Assembly: GCA_024331095.1 (NCBI GenBank)
Contig: JANDJE010000011.1
Coordinates: 1-64,000 of the forward strand
Source: Nitrospira sp.
Lineage (GTDB): Bacteria > Nitrospirota > Nitrospiria > Nitrospirales > Nitrospiraceae
Direction of reading: 5' to 3'
DNA length: 64,000 nt
The notes under the pieces were generated by a model. It did not search any database. It was not told the DNA's origin and saw nothing but the letters and a program-made list of their open reading frames with translations. Below, piece after piece: positions 55,931 through 63,726 of the stretch. Position 1 is the stretch's first letter; each line of letters starts with the position of its first letter. A program made the position numbers and the translations under genes.

Positions 55931-56946
55931 ACGTGCTTATTGTCAGACCGGACGGCATCGGCGACGTCATCTTGTCGATTCCGGTGGCGACGGAGTTGAG
56001 GCGGCTTGTTCCAGGATCGACGATCGGCTTTCTCACCAGCCCGACGGCCGCGCCCCTGTTGGATCATCACCCCGATGTGGATTACGTGCGAACGATGCGA
56101 TGGACGGATTCGCTCCGAACCTTGTGCGCGGTCTTTCGCGACGGAGTGGATGCGGCGCTTTTTCTCAAACCGTTTCGGCGTCTCATGTGGGCGGCCTTTC
56201 TGGCGCGCGTGCCGATCCGCGTGGCGACGGGATTCCGCTGGTACAGCCTGTTGGCCAATCGGCGGATGTATGAACACCGCAGCGAGTTTTTGAAGCACGA
56301 GTCCGAATACAACGTGGAGATGCTGAGAGGATTGGGGTTGCATCCGCAAACGGGAAGCCGCCCGACCTTGGTTGTGAGCGAGGAGGAGCGGCGAGGCGGC
56401 GAGCAACGTTGGGAAGCGATGCCGGGCCCCCGCGTCGTCGTTCATCCGGGAGGCCATTCCGCGCGCCGCTGGAGACCGGGGCACTTTCGGGATCTTGCCG
56501 TTGAATTGGCGCGACAGGGATTCGGGGTCGTCTTGACCGGCAGTGAGAAGGAGCGGAGCGAGTTCGAACGCGAGGCGTTGTCGGGATCGCCGCTTCCCGT
56601 GGAAATCTCCAATCTGATGGGCCGTCTGTCGGTTCGGGAGCTCATGGCGGTGATCGCCAATGCCGATGTGGTCGTTTCCGGCGCAACAGGACCGGCGCAC
56701 ATGGCGGCGGCGCTCGGCACGGCGGTGGTCAGTCTCTTTGATCCGCGCAGAAACAATTTGCCGACGAGATGGCGGCCTTTGGGGGCCGGTCTGTTGCTCC
56801 GTCCCGACGTGCCTACCTGCGAAAAATGTATCGGCGAGGTCTGTCCCTTTTGGGATTGTCTGGATCGATTGACCGTGGGGCACGTCGCGGCTGCCGTGCG
56901 ACAGGCGGTCAAGGATCCATCGCCGTTGACCGTGATCCACATCTGA
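55927..56946 (+). CDS. GT9 family glycosyltransferase
   Basis: 339 residues from the ATG at 55927 (ATGA overlap). N-terminal VLIVRPDGIGDVILSIPVATELRR, then VVHPGGHSARRWRPGHF and SGATGPAHMAAALGTAVVSLF place it in GT9. The donor may be heptose or another sugar. A C-terminal cysteine group (CEKCIGEVCPFWDCLDRL) is similar to that of other GT9 members. Last gene of the core operon before a 148-bp gap. Confidence 0.88.
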   Translation: MNVLIVRPDGIGDVILSIPVATELRRLVPGSTIGFLTSPTAAPLLDHHPDVDYVRTMRWTDSLRTLCAVFRDGVDAALFLKPFRRLMWAAFLARVPIRVATGFRWYSLLANRRMYEHRSEFLKHESEYNVEMLRGLGLHPQTGSRPTLVVSEEERRGGEQRWEAMPGPRVVVHPGGHSARRWRPGHFRDLAVELARQGFGVVLTGSEKERSEFEREALSGSPLPVEISNLMGRLSVRELMAVIANADVVVSGATGPAHMAAALGTAVVSLFDPRRNNLPTRWRPLGAGLLLRPDVPTCEKCIGEVCPFWDCLDRLTVGHVAAAVRQAVKDPSPLTVIHI

Positions 56947-57094
56947 GCATAACGCTCCTTTGTTTCGTATCAGGACTCAGTAGTACGTAGTTTGGCGCAT
57001 CGCGGTGTTTTTGCTTGACTCATATCTCTTCCTGTGTTCATATCATGAACGCTTTGAGGGCGATTTGAGGATTGAGCGGTTACGATTGAGAGGC

Positions 57095-57748
57095 ATGGAT
57101 CTTCAAGGCCAACGGGACCTTCTGTTGCTCACCGAGCTGGAGCGAGGTGAAGCGATCACCCAACGCTCGCTTGCAACCAAGCTGGGCGTGGCTCTGGGGC
57201 TCACGAACCTCTGTCTCAAACGGCTGGCGAGAAAGGGCTACATCAAGATCGCCACGATTCCTCCGCACCGCGTTCGCTATCTGCTCACGCCGCAGGGGTT
57301 TGCCGAGAAGTCCCGGCTGACGAGCGAATACGTGAAGCATTCCCTGTCGTACTACCGCGACACGCGACGGCGTCTGAAAGCAACGTTGGAAAAGCCGGTT
57401 CAATCGGGGGCGAAAAGACTGGCGATCTGCGGGACCGGCGAACTGGCCGAACTGGCGTATCTGACGCTGCGCGAGCTTGAGATCACCCTCGTGGGCTTCG
57501 TGGACGATCAGTCCGCGGGAACCTTTTTGTCGTATCCGGTCCGGCCGATCGCGTCGCTGAGAGAATGGGAATTCGACGGGCTGTTGATCGCCGATTTGGA
57601 GCGCGGCCCGCAAATCATGGCCCGGCTGGTGCGGCAAGGGATTCCGAAGGAGAAGATTTTCAGCATCGGCCTCGCCGCCGGCGCCTCCGCCTCTTGCGAC
57701 GTGAAACGCGCCGAAGCAACACAAGAACGACAGAGACAGACCGGATAG
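57095..57748 (+). CDS. Winged-helix regulator with Rossmann-like sensor domain
   Basis: 217 residues if the ATG at 57095 is the start; a GTG at 57005 would add 30, and the start is uncertain. The N-terminal MarR-like winged helix (QRDLLLLTELERGEAITQRSLATKLGVALGL, RLARKGYIKI) is followed by a fold with KRLAICGTGELAELAYL and VGFVDDQSAGTFL, like the PglD/CoA-binding type that senses nucleotides or sugar nucleotides. Such proteins are met at the head of exopolysaccharide loci, where they are thought to act as transcription regulators. It is read in the same direction as the MNT, HEPN and antiterminator genes. Confidence 0.75.
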   Translation: MDLQGQRDLLLLTELERGEAITQRSLATKLGVALGLTNLCLKRLARKGYIKIATIPPHRVRYLLTPQGFAEKSRLTSEYVKHSLSYYRDTRRRLKATLEKPVQSGAKRLAICGTGELAELAYLTLRELEITLVGFVDDQSAGTFLSYPVRPIASLREWEFDGLLIADLERGPQIMARLVRQGIPKEKIFSIGLAAGASASCDVKRAEATQERQRQTG

Positions 57749-57752
57749 ACCT

Positions 57753-58082
57753 GTGACTCCATCGATTGAGTCGGATCCCATCCTCCGTGCGTTTTTGGAA
57801 CGAATCGCTTCAGTCCGTCCGTTGATCAAACGGATCGTCTTGTTCGGTTCGCGCGCCAGGGGAACCCATCGGTCCGACTCGGATTATGATGTGCTCCTTG
57901 TGGTCTCTCGGAAAGATGACGCGTTGCTCGACGTCCTCTATGACGCGGTGATGGACATCCTGTTGGAGCACGGGCGGTTGGTGTCGTTGAAGGTGTTTCC
58001 GGAACGGGAATTTTCCAGATTGCAATCGTTGCGGACTCCCTTCATGGAGCAAGTGAGCCGGGAAGGAGTGCTCATTGGATAA
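57753..58082 (+). CDS. MNT-type minimal nucleotidyltransferase
   Basis: 109 residues with the core motif GSRARGTHRSDSDYDVLL (GS-x10-D-x-D), a complete metal-binding site, and a later acidic strand region. Partner of the HEPN gene that overlaps its 3' end by 8 bp. In known HepT/MntA pairs the MNT protein neutralises the HEPN RNase by transferring AMP groups. The start is a GTG at 57753, four bases after the regulator gene stop. Confidence 0.9.
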   Translation: MTPSIESDPILRAFLERIASVRPLIKRIVLFGSRARGTHRSDSDYDVLLVVSRKDDALLDVLYDAVMDILLEHGRLVSLKVFPEREFSRLQSLRTPFMEQVSREGVLIG

Positions 58083-58473
58083 GGCGCAACAGGAACTCAT
58101 CCGCGGTTATCTGGCCAAGGCGCGCGAGAAAGCGAGGGTGGCCCGCGACCTGTACGCCAAGGGAGAGTGGGACGACGCGATTTCCCGCGCCTACTATGCC
58201 GCCTACCACGCGGCGCAGGCGGCTCTCTTGACGGAAGGACAACGGGCGGACACCCACAAGGGCGTCGTGACCCTGTTCGGCCTGTTGCTGGTGAAAACCG
58301 GCAAGCTGGACAAACGGTGGGGAAAGCTGTTGAGCAACCTGAAAGACGATCGCGAAGCGGGCGACTACGACGCCTTGTCCTACTTGGATGAAGAAACCGC
58401 GCGTCGCGCCGTCCGGGAGGCGGACGAGTTCGTCGCGGCCGTTGATCGATACATAACCGGCCTTGCGTCTTGA
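58075..58473 (+). CDS. HEPN-domain protein (putative HepT-like RNase)
   Basis: 132 residues from a TTG at 58075. Four-helix HEPN pattern with AISRAYYAAYHAAQAALL, where R-x6-H matches the R-x4-6-H site of active HEPN RNases, and LKDDREAGDYDALSYLD. Overlap with the MNT gene implies coexpression and a toxin-antitoxin or regulatory pair. HEPN proteins without toxic activity also exist, so the role in this locus is open. Confidence 0.88.
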   Translation: MDKAQQELIRGYLAKAREKARVARDLYAKGEWDDAISRAYYAAYHAAQAALLTEGQRADTHKGVVTLFGLLLVKTGKLDKRWGKLLSNLKDDREAGDYDALSYLDEETARRAVREADEFVAAVDRYITGLAS

Positions 58474-58580
58474 GAGACGCCGAGTGTGTCGCCGGACAAG
58501 GAGCAGGGAAGTGCTTGCAGTGGCCGAAGGGGGGAACTGTAAGTGAGAGGGCGGAGCTGTGCCCGCAGGGTCGCGGATCC

Positions 58581-59189
58581 ATGGCCGTTGAAACGGCGGT
58601 TGAGATGAATCCTATCAATCGAACAGATCAAGCCCGAACGGATCAAGCCGACCAGTCCGTTTGCTGGTACGCCCTGCGCACAAAGTCGCGCCATGAGAAG
58701 GTGGTGCGGGATCAATTGGACAGGCAGGGCATCGAGCAGCTTCTTCCCACGGTTCGGCGCTTGAGCCAGTGGAAAGATCGCAAAAAGGAGATCGATGTTC
58801 CGCTGTTTTCCGGCTATTGCTTCGTGCGGTTCGGGAAAGGAACGAAGTCGTCGGTGCAGAAGGTCGCCGGTGTGGTGGAGATTGTGGGGAGCGGCGGACG
58901 CCCGGAACCGATTCCCGACGGCGAAATCGAAAACCTCAAAATGTTGATGTCGAGTGTGCTGCCGTACGATCCCCATCCTTATTTGCACGAGGGGATGGTC
59001 GTGGAAGTGGCTCGAGGTCCGTTACGGGGGGTGCGTGGTGTGTTGCTGCGTAAGGAGAAACGCCATCGTTTGGTGGTGGGAATCCGGTTGATTCAGCAGG
59101 CGGCGGCGGTGGAAATCGACGTGAGAGACGTGGAGCCGGTGAGCGGTTCATTAGAAACAAGGAGTGAATATGGCGGTCCCCTTACTTGA
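58581..59189 (+). CDS. NusG-family antiterminator of the UpxY/RfaH/LoaP type
   Basis: 202 residues from the ATG at 58581 (an ATG at 58605 is equally possible). NGN domain: CWYALRTKSRHEKVVRDQLDRQGIE, LPTVRRLSQWKDRKKE, PLFSGYCFVRF, and IVGSGGRPEPIPDGEI. The C-terminal KOW domain (GMVVEVARGPLRGVRGVLLRK) is present. Specialised NusG paralogues of this kind promote elongation through long polysaccharide operons. It overlaps the DegT gene by 20 bp and precedes rfbB, so it probably acts on this locus. The housekeeping nusG is not in the window. Confidence 0.9.
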   Translation: MAVETAVEMNPINRTDQARTDQADQSVCWYALRTKSRHEKVVRDQLDRQGIEQLLPTVRRLSQWKDRKKEIDVPLFSGYCFVRFGKGTKSSVQKVAGVVEIVGSGGRPEPIPDGEIENLKMLMSSVLPYDPHPYLHEGMVVEVARGPLRGVRGVLLRKEKRHRLVVGIRLIQQAAAVEIDVRDVEPVSGSLETRSEYGGPLT

Positions 59190-60309
59190 TCTGAAAGCGC
59201 ATCACGAGCCGATTCGCGAGGAGATCTTAAGCGCGTTGCGGCAGACCTTCGCGAGCAACCAGTTCATCCTGGGGCCGGATGTCGGCAAGTTGGAAGAGCG
59301 GGTGGCCGCGTACTGTCATGCTCAACACGGTATCGGCGTGACGTCGGGAACCGATGCGTTGTTGCTGTCGCTCATGGCGTTGGGAGTCGGTCCGGGCGAT
59401 GAAGTGATCACCCCCTGCTATTCGTTTTTTGCGACGGCTGGCGTCGTCGCCCGGCTCCATGCCAAACCGGTGTTCGTCGATATCGATCCCGTGAGCTTTA
59501 ACATCGATCCTTCGAAGATCGAAGCTGCGGTGACGCCGAAGACCAAAGCGATCATCCCCGTGCATTTGTACGGCCAGTGCGCCGAGATGACGCCGATTCT
59601 TGAGATCGCGCGGCGCCATGGTTTTTCCGTCGTGGAAGACGCCGCTCAAGCCATCGGAGCGGAATATCGCGACGGCCGGCGGGCCTGCAGCATGGGGACG
59701 GTCGGTTGCCTCTCGTTTTTCCCCAGCAAGAACTTGGGGTGCTTGGGAGATGGCGGAATGGTTGTCACAAACGACCGCGACCTGGCGGAGCGCCTGAAAA
59801 TTCTGCGCGTTCACGGGAGCCATCCCAAGTATTACCACAAAATGATCGGAGGCAATTTCCGGCTCGACACGATTCAGGCCGCGGTGTTGAACGTCAAATT
59901 GAATTATCTTGACGGATGGACGAAGCGCCGGCAGGATAATGCGGACCGGTATCGTTCATTGTTTCAGCAGAGCGGATTACTGAATCGGGAAGTCGTCCGG
60001 TTGCCCGAAGCGGTGTATCGCGAGTCCGGCGCGAAGCATCACCACATCTACAACCAGTTCGTGCTGCGGGTCGAGCGGCGCGACGAGCTGATGGCGCATC
60101 TGAAACGAAACGAGATCGGGGCCGAAATCTACTATCCGGTTCCCTTTCACCTCCAAGAATGTTTCGGGTACCTGGGATATCGCGAAGGAGACTTCCCCGA
60201 AGCGGAGCGGGCCGCTCGGGAGACCATCGCGATTCCCATTTATCCGGAACTCACGCCCGCTCAACAAACCGAGGCGGTGGAAGCCGTCGCATCGTTTTAT
60301 GCTCGATAG
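59170..60309 (+). CDS. DegT/DnrJ/EryC1-type sugar aminotransferase
   Basis: 379 residues from the ATG at 59170 with AAGGAG upstream. PLP-dependent: VPLLDLKAHHEPIREEIL, FILGPDVGKLEERVAAY, GVTSGTDALLLSLMALG, VVEDAAQAIGAEYRDG and the lysine in SFFPSKNLGCLGDGG. It turns a keto-sugar nucleotide into an amino sugar. In A. ferrooxidans the family member GnnB completes UDP-GlcNAc3N synthesis after GnnA; a gnnA-like gene is 14 kb upstream. It may equally make an O-antigen amino sugar, since it sits before rfbB. Confidence 0.9.
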   Translation: MAVPLLDLKAHHEPIREEILSALRQTFASNQFILGPDVGKLEERVAAYCHAQHGIGVTSGTDALLLSLMALGVGPGDEVITPCYSFFATAGVVARLHAKPVFVDIDPVSFNIDPSKIEAAVTPKTKAIIPVHLYGQCAEMTPILEIARRHGFSVVEDAAQAIGAEYRDGRRACSMGTVGCLSFFPSKNLGCLGDGGMVVTNDRDLAERLKILRVHGSHPKYYHKMIGGNFRLDTIQAAVLNVKLNYLDGWTKRRQDNADRYRSLFQQSGLLNREVVRLPEAVYRESGAKHHHIYNQFVLRVERRDELMAHLKRNEIGAEIYYPVPFHLQECFGYLGYREGDFPEAERAARETIAIPIYPELTPAQQTEAVEAVASFYAR

Positions 60310-60374
60310 CGTGAGAGCGAAAAAACCCCGTGAGATAGCCTTTTAACACCATGCCGGACCTTGCATAGGGAGAG

Positions 60375-60389
60375 TTGCTGAAGCAGCAA
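60375..60389 (+). promoter_or_regulatory. Hairpin in rfbB leader
   Basis: TTGCTG, loop AAG, CAGCAA: a perfect 6-bp stem in the 129-bp interval between the DegT gene and rfbB, about 50 bases before the rfbB ATG. No T tract follows. NusG paralogues such as RfaH and LoaP are known to work with leader hairpins; the same gene neighbourhood has an antiterminator. Not a recognised riboswitch. Confidence 0.35.
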
Positions 60390-60438
60390 TCCAGTTAGGA
60401 AAAGACCTGGGACGAAGCGGAGGAGGAATAAAAACTTC

Positions 60439-61497
60439 ATGATTTTGGTGACGGGCGGGGCCGGATTCATCGGGTCGAATTTCGTCCTGTATTGGTCCAC
60501 GCAAACCGATGAACCGGTTCTCAATCTCGATAAACTGACCTATGCGGGCAATCTAGATAATCTCGCCGATTTAAACGGTGATGAGCGCCATACCTTTGTG
60601 CGGGGCGACATCGGCGATACGGCGTTGGTCGCCTCGCTGCTTGATCGCCATCATCCTCGCGCCGTCGTCAACTTTGCCGCCGAGAGTCACGTGGATCGAT
60701 CGATTCACGGGCCCGATGATTTCATCCGCACGAACGTGGTCGGGACGTTTCATCTGCTGGAAGCGGTGCGAGCCTATTGGATGAAACTTGATCCGGCGGC
60801 GCAAGCGTCGTTTCGATTTCTTCACGTGTCAACGGATGAAGTGTATGGATCGCTTGAGTCGCATGAGCCGGCGTTTCGCGAAACGAATCCCTATCGGCCC
60901 AACAGCCCCTATTCGGCCAGCAAGGCGGCCGGCGATCATCTCGTGCGCGCCTATCACCACACCTACGGCCTGCCGGTGCTGACGACGAATTGTTCCAACA
61001 ACTACGGGCCCTATCAGTTTCCTGAAAAACTGATTCCTCTCGTGATTCACAATGCGTTGGCCGGCAAACCGTTGCCGATCTATGGCGACGGCCGGCAGGT
61101 GCGCGATTGGCTGTACGTGGAAGACCATTGTCGGGCGATCTGCCGGGTACTGGAGAGCGGTGTGCCGGGCGAAACGTACAACGTCGGCGGATGGAGCGAA
61201 AAGCATAATCTGGATGTGGTGGATACCATCTGCGGGATTTTGGACGAATGGCGTCCTCGAAGCGACGGTCGGTCTTATCGGGCACAGGTGACCTTCGTCA
61301 AAGATCGGCCCGGCCATGATCGGCGGTACGCCATCGACGCAACAAAGATCGAACGGGAACTCGGCTGGAAGCCGACCGAAACGTTTGAAACCGGCATTCG
61401 TAAAACCGTCCGCTGGTATTTGGACCATGACACGTGGGTGCGGAACGTGACGAGCGGAGACTACCGCCGCTGGATCGAGCGGCACTACACGCAATAA
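60439..61497 (+). CDS. rfbB: dTDP-glucose 4,6-dehydratase
   Basis: Second step of dTDP-L-rhamnose synthesis. 352 residues, extended [58 protein letters not shown] with the TDE motif, [19 protein letters not shown] (catalytic Tyr, Lys), [30 protein letters not shown] precedes the ATG. The order rfbB-rfbA-rfbC is intact apart from the insert; rfbD is not seen before the window ends. Confidence 0.97.
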   Translation: MILVTGGAGFIGSNFVLYWSTQTDEPVLNLDKLTYAGNLDNLADLNGDERHTFVRGDIGDTALVASLLDRHHPRAVVNFAAESHVDRSIHGPDDFIRTNVVGTFHLLEAVRAYWMKLDPAAQASFRFLHVSTDEVYGSLESHEPAFRETNPYRPNSPYSASKAAGDHLVRAYHHTYGLPVLTTNCSNNYGPYQFPEKLIPLVIHNALAGKPLPIYGDGRQVRDWLYVEDHCRAICRVLESGVPGETYNVGGWSEKHNLDVVDTICGILDEWRPRSDGRSYRAQVTFVKDRPGHDRRYAIDATKIERELGWKPTETFETGIRKTVRWYLDHDTWVRNVTSGDYRRWIERHYTQ

Positions 61498-61536
61498 AGT
61501 CAGCGGCCTGGAAGCGGCCAAGAGGAGGAGCCGGGC

Positions 61537-62448
61537 ATGAGTCAAGATTCTCGATCCGGTCAGACGGTTAAAAGAAAAGGCATCATCCTGGCCGGAGGGG
61601 CCGGCACGCGACTGCATCCGGCGACCCTGTCGATCAGCAAACAGTTGCTCCCGGTGTTCGACAAACCGATGATCTATTATCCCCTCAGCACCCTCATGTT
61701 GGCGGGGATCAGGGACATTCTCGTCATTTCCACGCCGCAAGATACCCCGCGGTTCGAGCAGCTTCTTGGGAAAGGAGACCAGTGGGGGGCGCGGATTCAC
61801 TATGCCGTTCAGCCGTCGCCGGACGGGTTGGCGCAGGCTTTCCTGATCGGCGAATCCTTCATCGGGGACGATGTGTCGGCCTTGGTGCTGGGGGATAACA
61901 TTTTCTACGGCCATGATTTTCAACGTTTGCTGAACAGCGCGATGGCTCGCACCGACGGAGCCACGATCTTTGCCTATCACGTTCACGATCCTGAGCGATA
62001 CGGCGTGGCCGAATTCGACGGGCAAGGCAGGGTTCTGTCATTGGAGGAAAAACCCCAGAAGCCCAAATCGAACTATGCCGTGACCGGTCTCTACTTCTAC
62101 GATCGACGGGTGATCGAGTATGCCAAGAGCCTCAAACCGTCGGCCCGGGGCGAGTTGGAGATTACGGATCTGAATCGGCTGTATCTGCAAGAGGGACGGC
62201 TGCATGTCGAAGTCATGGGGCGGGGATATGCCTGGCTCGATACCGGGACGCACGAGTCATTGTTGGACGCCGGCCAGTTCATCGCCACGCTGGAACATCG
62301 CCAAGGGCTCAAGGTGGCTTGTCCGGAAGAGATCGCCTGGCGGCAGGGTTGGATCGATGCGGCCCAAGTGGAACGGCTGGCTCGGCCGTTGGCCAAGAAC
62401 GGCTACGGCAAATATCTGCTGCGAATCATCAAAGAAAACGTGTTCTGA
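61537..62448 (+). CDS. rfbA: Glucose-1-phosphate thymidylyltransferase
   Basis: First step of dTDP-rhamnose synthesis. 303 residues with a short extra N-terminus, then [73 protein letters not shown], and [15 protein letters not shown]. It ends IIKENVF, and its stop codon overlaps an ATG (TGATG) that opens a short rfbC-like remnant. The 3' end is repeated 733 bp further on. Confidence 0.97.
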   Translation: MSQDSRSGQTVKRKGIILAGGAGTRLHPATLSISKQLLPVFDKPMIYYPLSTLMLAGIRDILVISTPQDTPRFEQLLGKGDQWGARIHYAVQPSPDGLAQAFLIGESFIGDDVSALVLGDNIFYGHDFQRLLNSAMARTDGATIFAYHVHDPERYGVAEFDGQGRVLSLEEKPQKPKSNYAVTGLYFYDRRVIEYAKSLKPSARGELEITDLNRLYLQEGRLHVEVMGRGYAWLDTGTHESLLDAGQFIATLEHRQGLKVACPEEIAWRQGWIDAAQVERLARPLAKNGYGKYLLRIIKENVF

Positions 62449-62473
62449 TGCGGGCCACGCCGCTTGCCATCCC
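62420..62473 (+). repeat. Left copy of 54-bp imperfect direct repeat (rfbA end / rfbC start)
   Basis: Matches 63153-63206 at 49 of 54 positions, with the central 46 bp (62428-62473 against 63161-63206) differing at three. It spans the last codons of rfbA, the overlapping TGATG, and the first nine codons of an rfbC reading frame (MRATPLAIP). It marks the left edge of the inserted segment. Confidence 0.9.
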
Positions 62474-62552
62474 AAACGAACGGTCCCCTGTCGGAAAATG
62501 GTCGAAAGGACATGCGCGGTTAAGGGAAGCGGAGTTGTTCTCATGCCATTAG
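62448..62552 (+). pseudogene. Truncated rfbC start left of the insert
   Basis: An ATG overlapping the rfbA stop opens a 34-codon frame whose first nine residues (MRATPLAIP) equal those of rfbC at 63181, then diverges into unrelated sequence and stops at TAG. It is read as the remains of the original rfbC start that was separated from its gene. Confidence 0.7.
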
Positions 62553-62567
62553 ACTAGAAGAGCGCCA

Positions 62568-62819
62568 ATGGCTGTTCGGCTGCATCCTCACGCGTTGGAA
62601 CGACTACAAGAACGTGGTGGGACGGAGCAAGAGGTGAGGCTGACTGTGGAGGCTGGTGAGCACTTTGAGGCAAAGTTCGGTCGAACGGGCTTTCGTCGCA
62701 ACTTCCCGTTTGCGGGGACCTGGCAAGGAAAGATCTATGCAAACAGGCAGATAGAAGCCTATGCTGTGCAAGAGGGGAGCGACTGGGTCGTCATTACGGT
62801 AATCGTGAAATATTTCTAA
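62568..62819 (+). CDS. DUF4258 protein
   Basis: 83 residues. The family pattern is visible: LHPHALERLQERGGTEQEVRLTVE (H-x(2)-A-x(2)-R-M/L-like repeats) and a C-terminal beta hairpin ending VVITVIVKYF. DUF4258 proteins resemble small RelE-like toxins or cytotoxic repressors, and are often paired with a DUF2283 gene, as here. AGAAGAG offers a weak ribosome site. Function not shown. Confidence 0.8.
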   Translation: MAVRLHPHALERLQERGGTEQEVRLTVEAGEHFEAKFGRTGFRRNFPFAGTWQGKIYANRQIEAYAVQEGSDWVVITVIVKYF

Positions 62820-62834
62820 TTCGGAGACTGTGAA

Positions 62835-63077
62835 ATGAGGCTGACATACGATCCTACGTACAATGTTGCGTATATCCGACTCCACGAGAAAACGACCCCG
62901 GTAACTACCCTTAAGATCAGCGATGAGATGAATGTTGATGTGGCGCCGGACGGAACCGTCTACGGCATTGAGCTTCTCAATGCCAACGCGCAGTTGGCGG
63001 AAGATGGGGGAACTCTGATTCTGGAATTGGCGGGAAAACGTCAAGAGATTGCCCTTCGGGCACAAGACTTGACATGA
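62835..63077 (+). CDS. DUF2283 protein, partner of DUF4258
   Basis: 80 residues from the ATG at 62835 with GGAG upstream, 15 bp after the DUF4258 gene. Typical DUF2283 pattern: LTYDPTYNVAYIRLHEK and VDVAPDGTVYGIELLNANAQL. Likely the antitoxin-like partner of the preceding gene; this role is inferred from pairing. Its stop overlaps the start of the next small frame (ATGA at 63074-63077). Confidence 0.83.
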   Translation: MRLTYDPTYNVAYIRLHEKTTPVTTLKISDEMNVDVAPDGTVYGIELLNANAQLAEDGGTLILELAGKRQEIALRAQDLT

Positions 63078-63181
63078 GTCTGTCTGGTCATCGTCAAGGA
63101 CAGGTCGAGAAAGATCTGGATAGAAAGCCATACGACAGTGTCACGATCGACATGCGGAGCATCAAAGAAAATCTGTTCTGA
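63074..63181 (+). CDS. 35-codon chimeric frame ending in an rfbA tail
   Basis: ATG overlapping the DUF2283 stop, 35 residues, ending MRSIKENLF, which resembles the rfbA end LRIIKENVF. Its TGA overlaps the rfbC ATG (TGATG), recreating the coupling that rfbA had. It may be only a leftover of an rfbA 3' end, but the frame is open and could couple translation of rfbC to the inserted pair. Confidence 0.4.
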   Translation: MSLSGHRQGQVEKDLDRKPYDSVTIDMRSIKENLF

Positions 63182-63206
63182 TGCGTGCCACGCCGCTTGC
63201 CATCCC
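63153..63206 (+). repeat. Right copy of 54-bp imperfect direct repeat
   Basis: Partner of 62420-62473. The copy to the right carries the real rfbC start. Differences in the rfbA part are partly silent or conservative (Arg codon, Val to Leu), as if this copy came from another rfbA allele rather than a fresh target duplication. Confidence 0.9.
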
Positions 63207-63726
63207 CGACGTCGTCTTGCTTGAACCCCGGGTATTCGGAGATGACCGGGGGTTTTTCTTTGAAAGTTTCAACCAAGCCCGGTTCGAGGCGGCGATCGGC
63301 AAACCCATCGCCTTTGTCCAAGACAACCACTCCCGATCGGTCAAGGGGGTCTTGCGGGGGTTGCATTATCAGATTCGGCAACCGCAGGGGAAGTTGGTGC
63401 GCATCGTGGTGGGAGCCGTCTTCGACGTGGCGGTGGATCTACGCCGCTCGTCGCCGACGTTTGGTCGCTGGATAGGCGAGGTACTCTCTGCCGAGAACAA
63501 GCGGCAACTCTGGATCCCTGCCGGGTTTGCCCATGGATTTCTCGTGTTGTCGGAGGTCGCCGAATGTTTGTACAAAACGACCGACTACTATGCGCCGCAG
63601 CACGAGCGGTGCCTGATCTGGAACGATCCGACGATCGGCATCACCTGGCCGTTGGGGGGAGAGCCGATTCTGTCCGCAAAGGATCGGCAAGGTGTCGCGT
63701 TCGATCGAGCGGAACGGTTTGAATGA
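63181..63726 (+). CDS. rfbC: dTDP-4-dehydrorhamnose 3,5-epimerase
   Basis: Third step of dTDP-rhamnose synthesis. 181 residues, cupin fold: LLEPRVFGDDRGFFFESFNQ, FVQDNHSRSVKGVLRGLHYQ (with catalytic His), PQGKLVRIVVGAVFDVAVDLRRSS, and IPAGFAHGFLVLSE. Complete for the family. The start ATG overlaps the stop of the 35-codon frame. Confidence 0.97.
   Translation: MRATPLAIPDVVLLEPRVFGDDRGFFFESFNQARFEAAIGKPIAFVQDNHSRSVKGVLRGLHYQIRQPQGKLVRIVVGAVFDVAVDLRRSSPTFGRWIGEVLSAENKRQLWIPAGFAHGFLVLSEVAECLYKTTDYYAPQHERCLIWNDPTIGITWPLGGEPILSAKDRQGVAFDRAERFE

Noticed and set aside
60310-60438. Riboswitch in the rfbB leader
   Set aside because: Compared by eye with cyclic-di-GMP and guanidine riboswitch cores; conserved bases do not fit.
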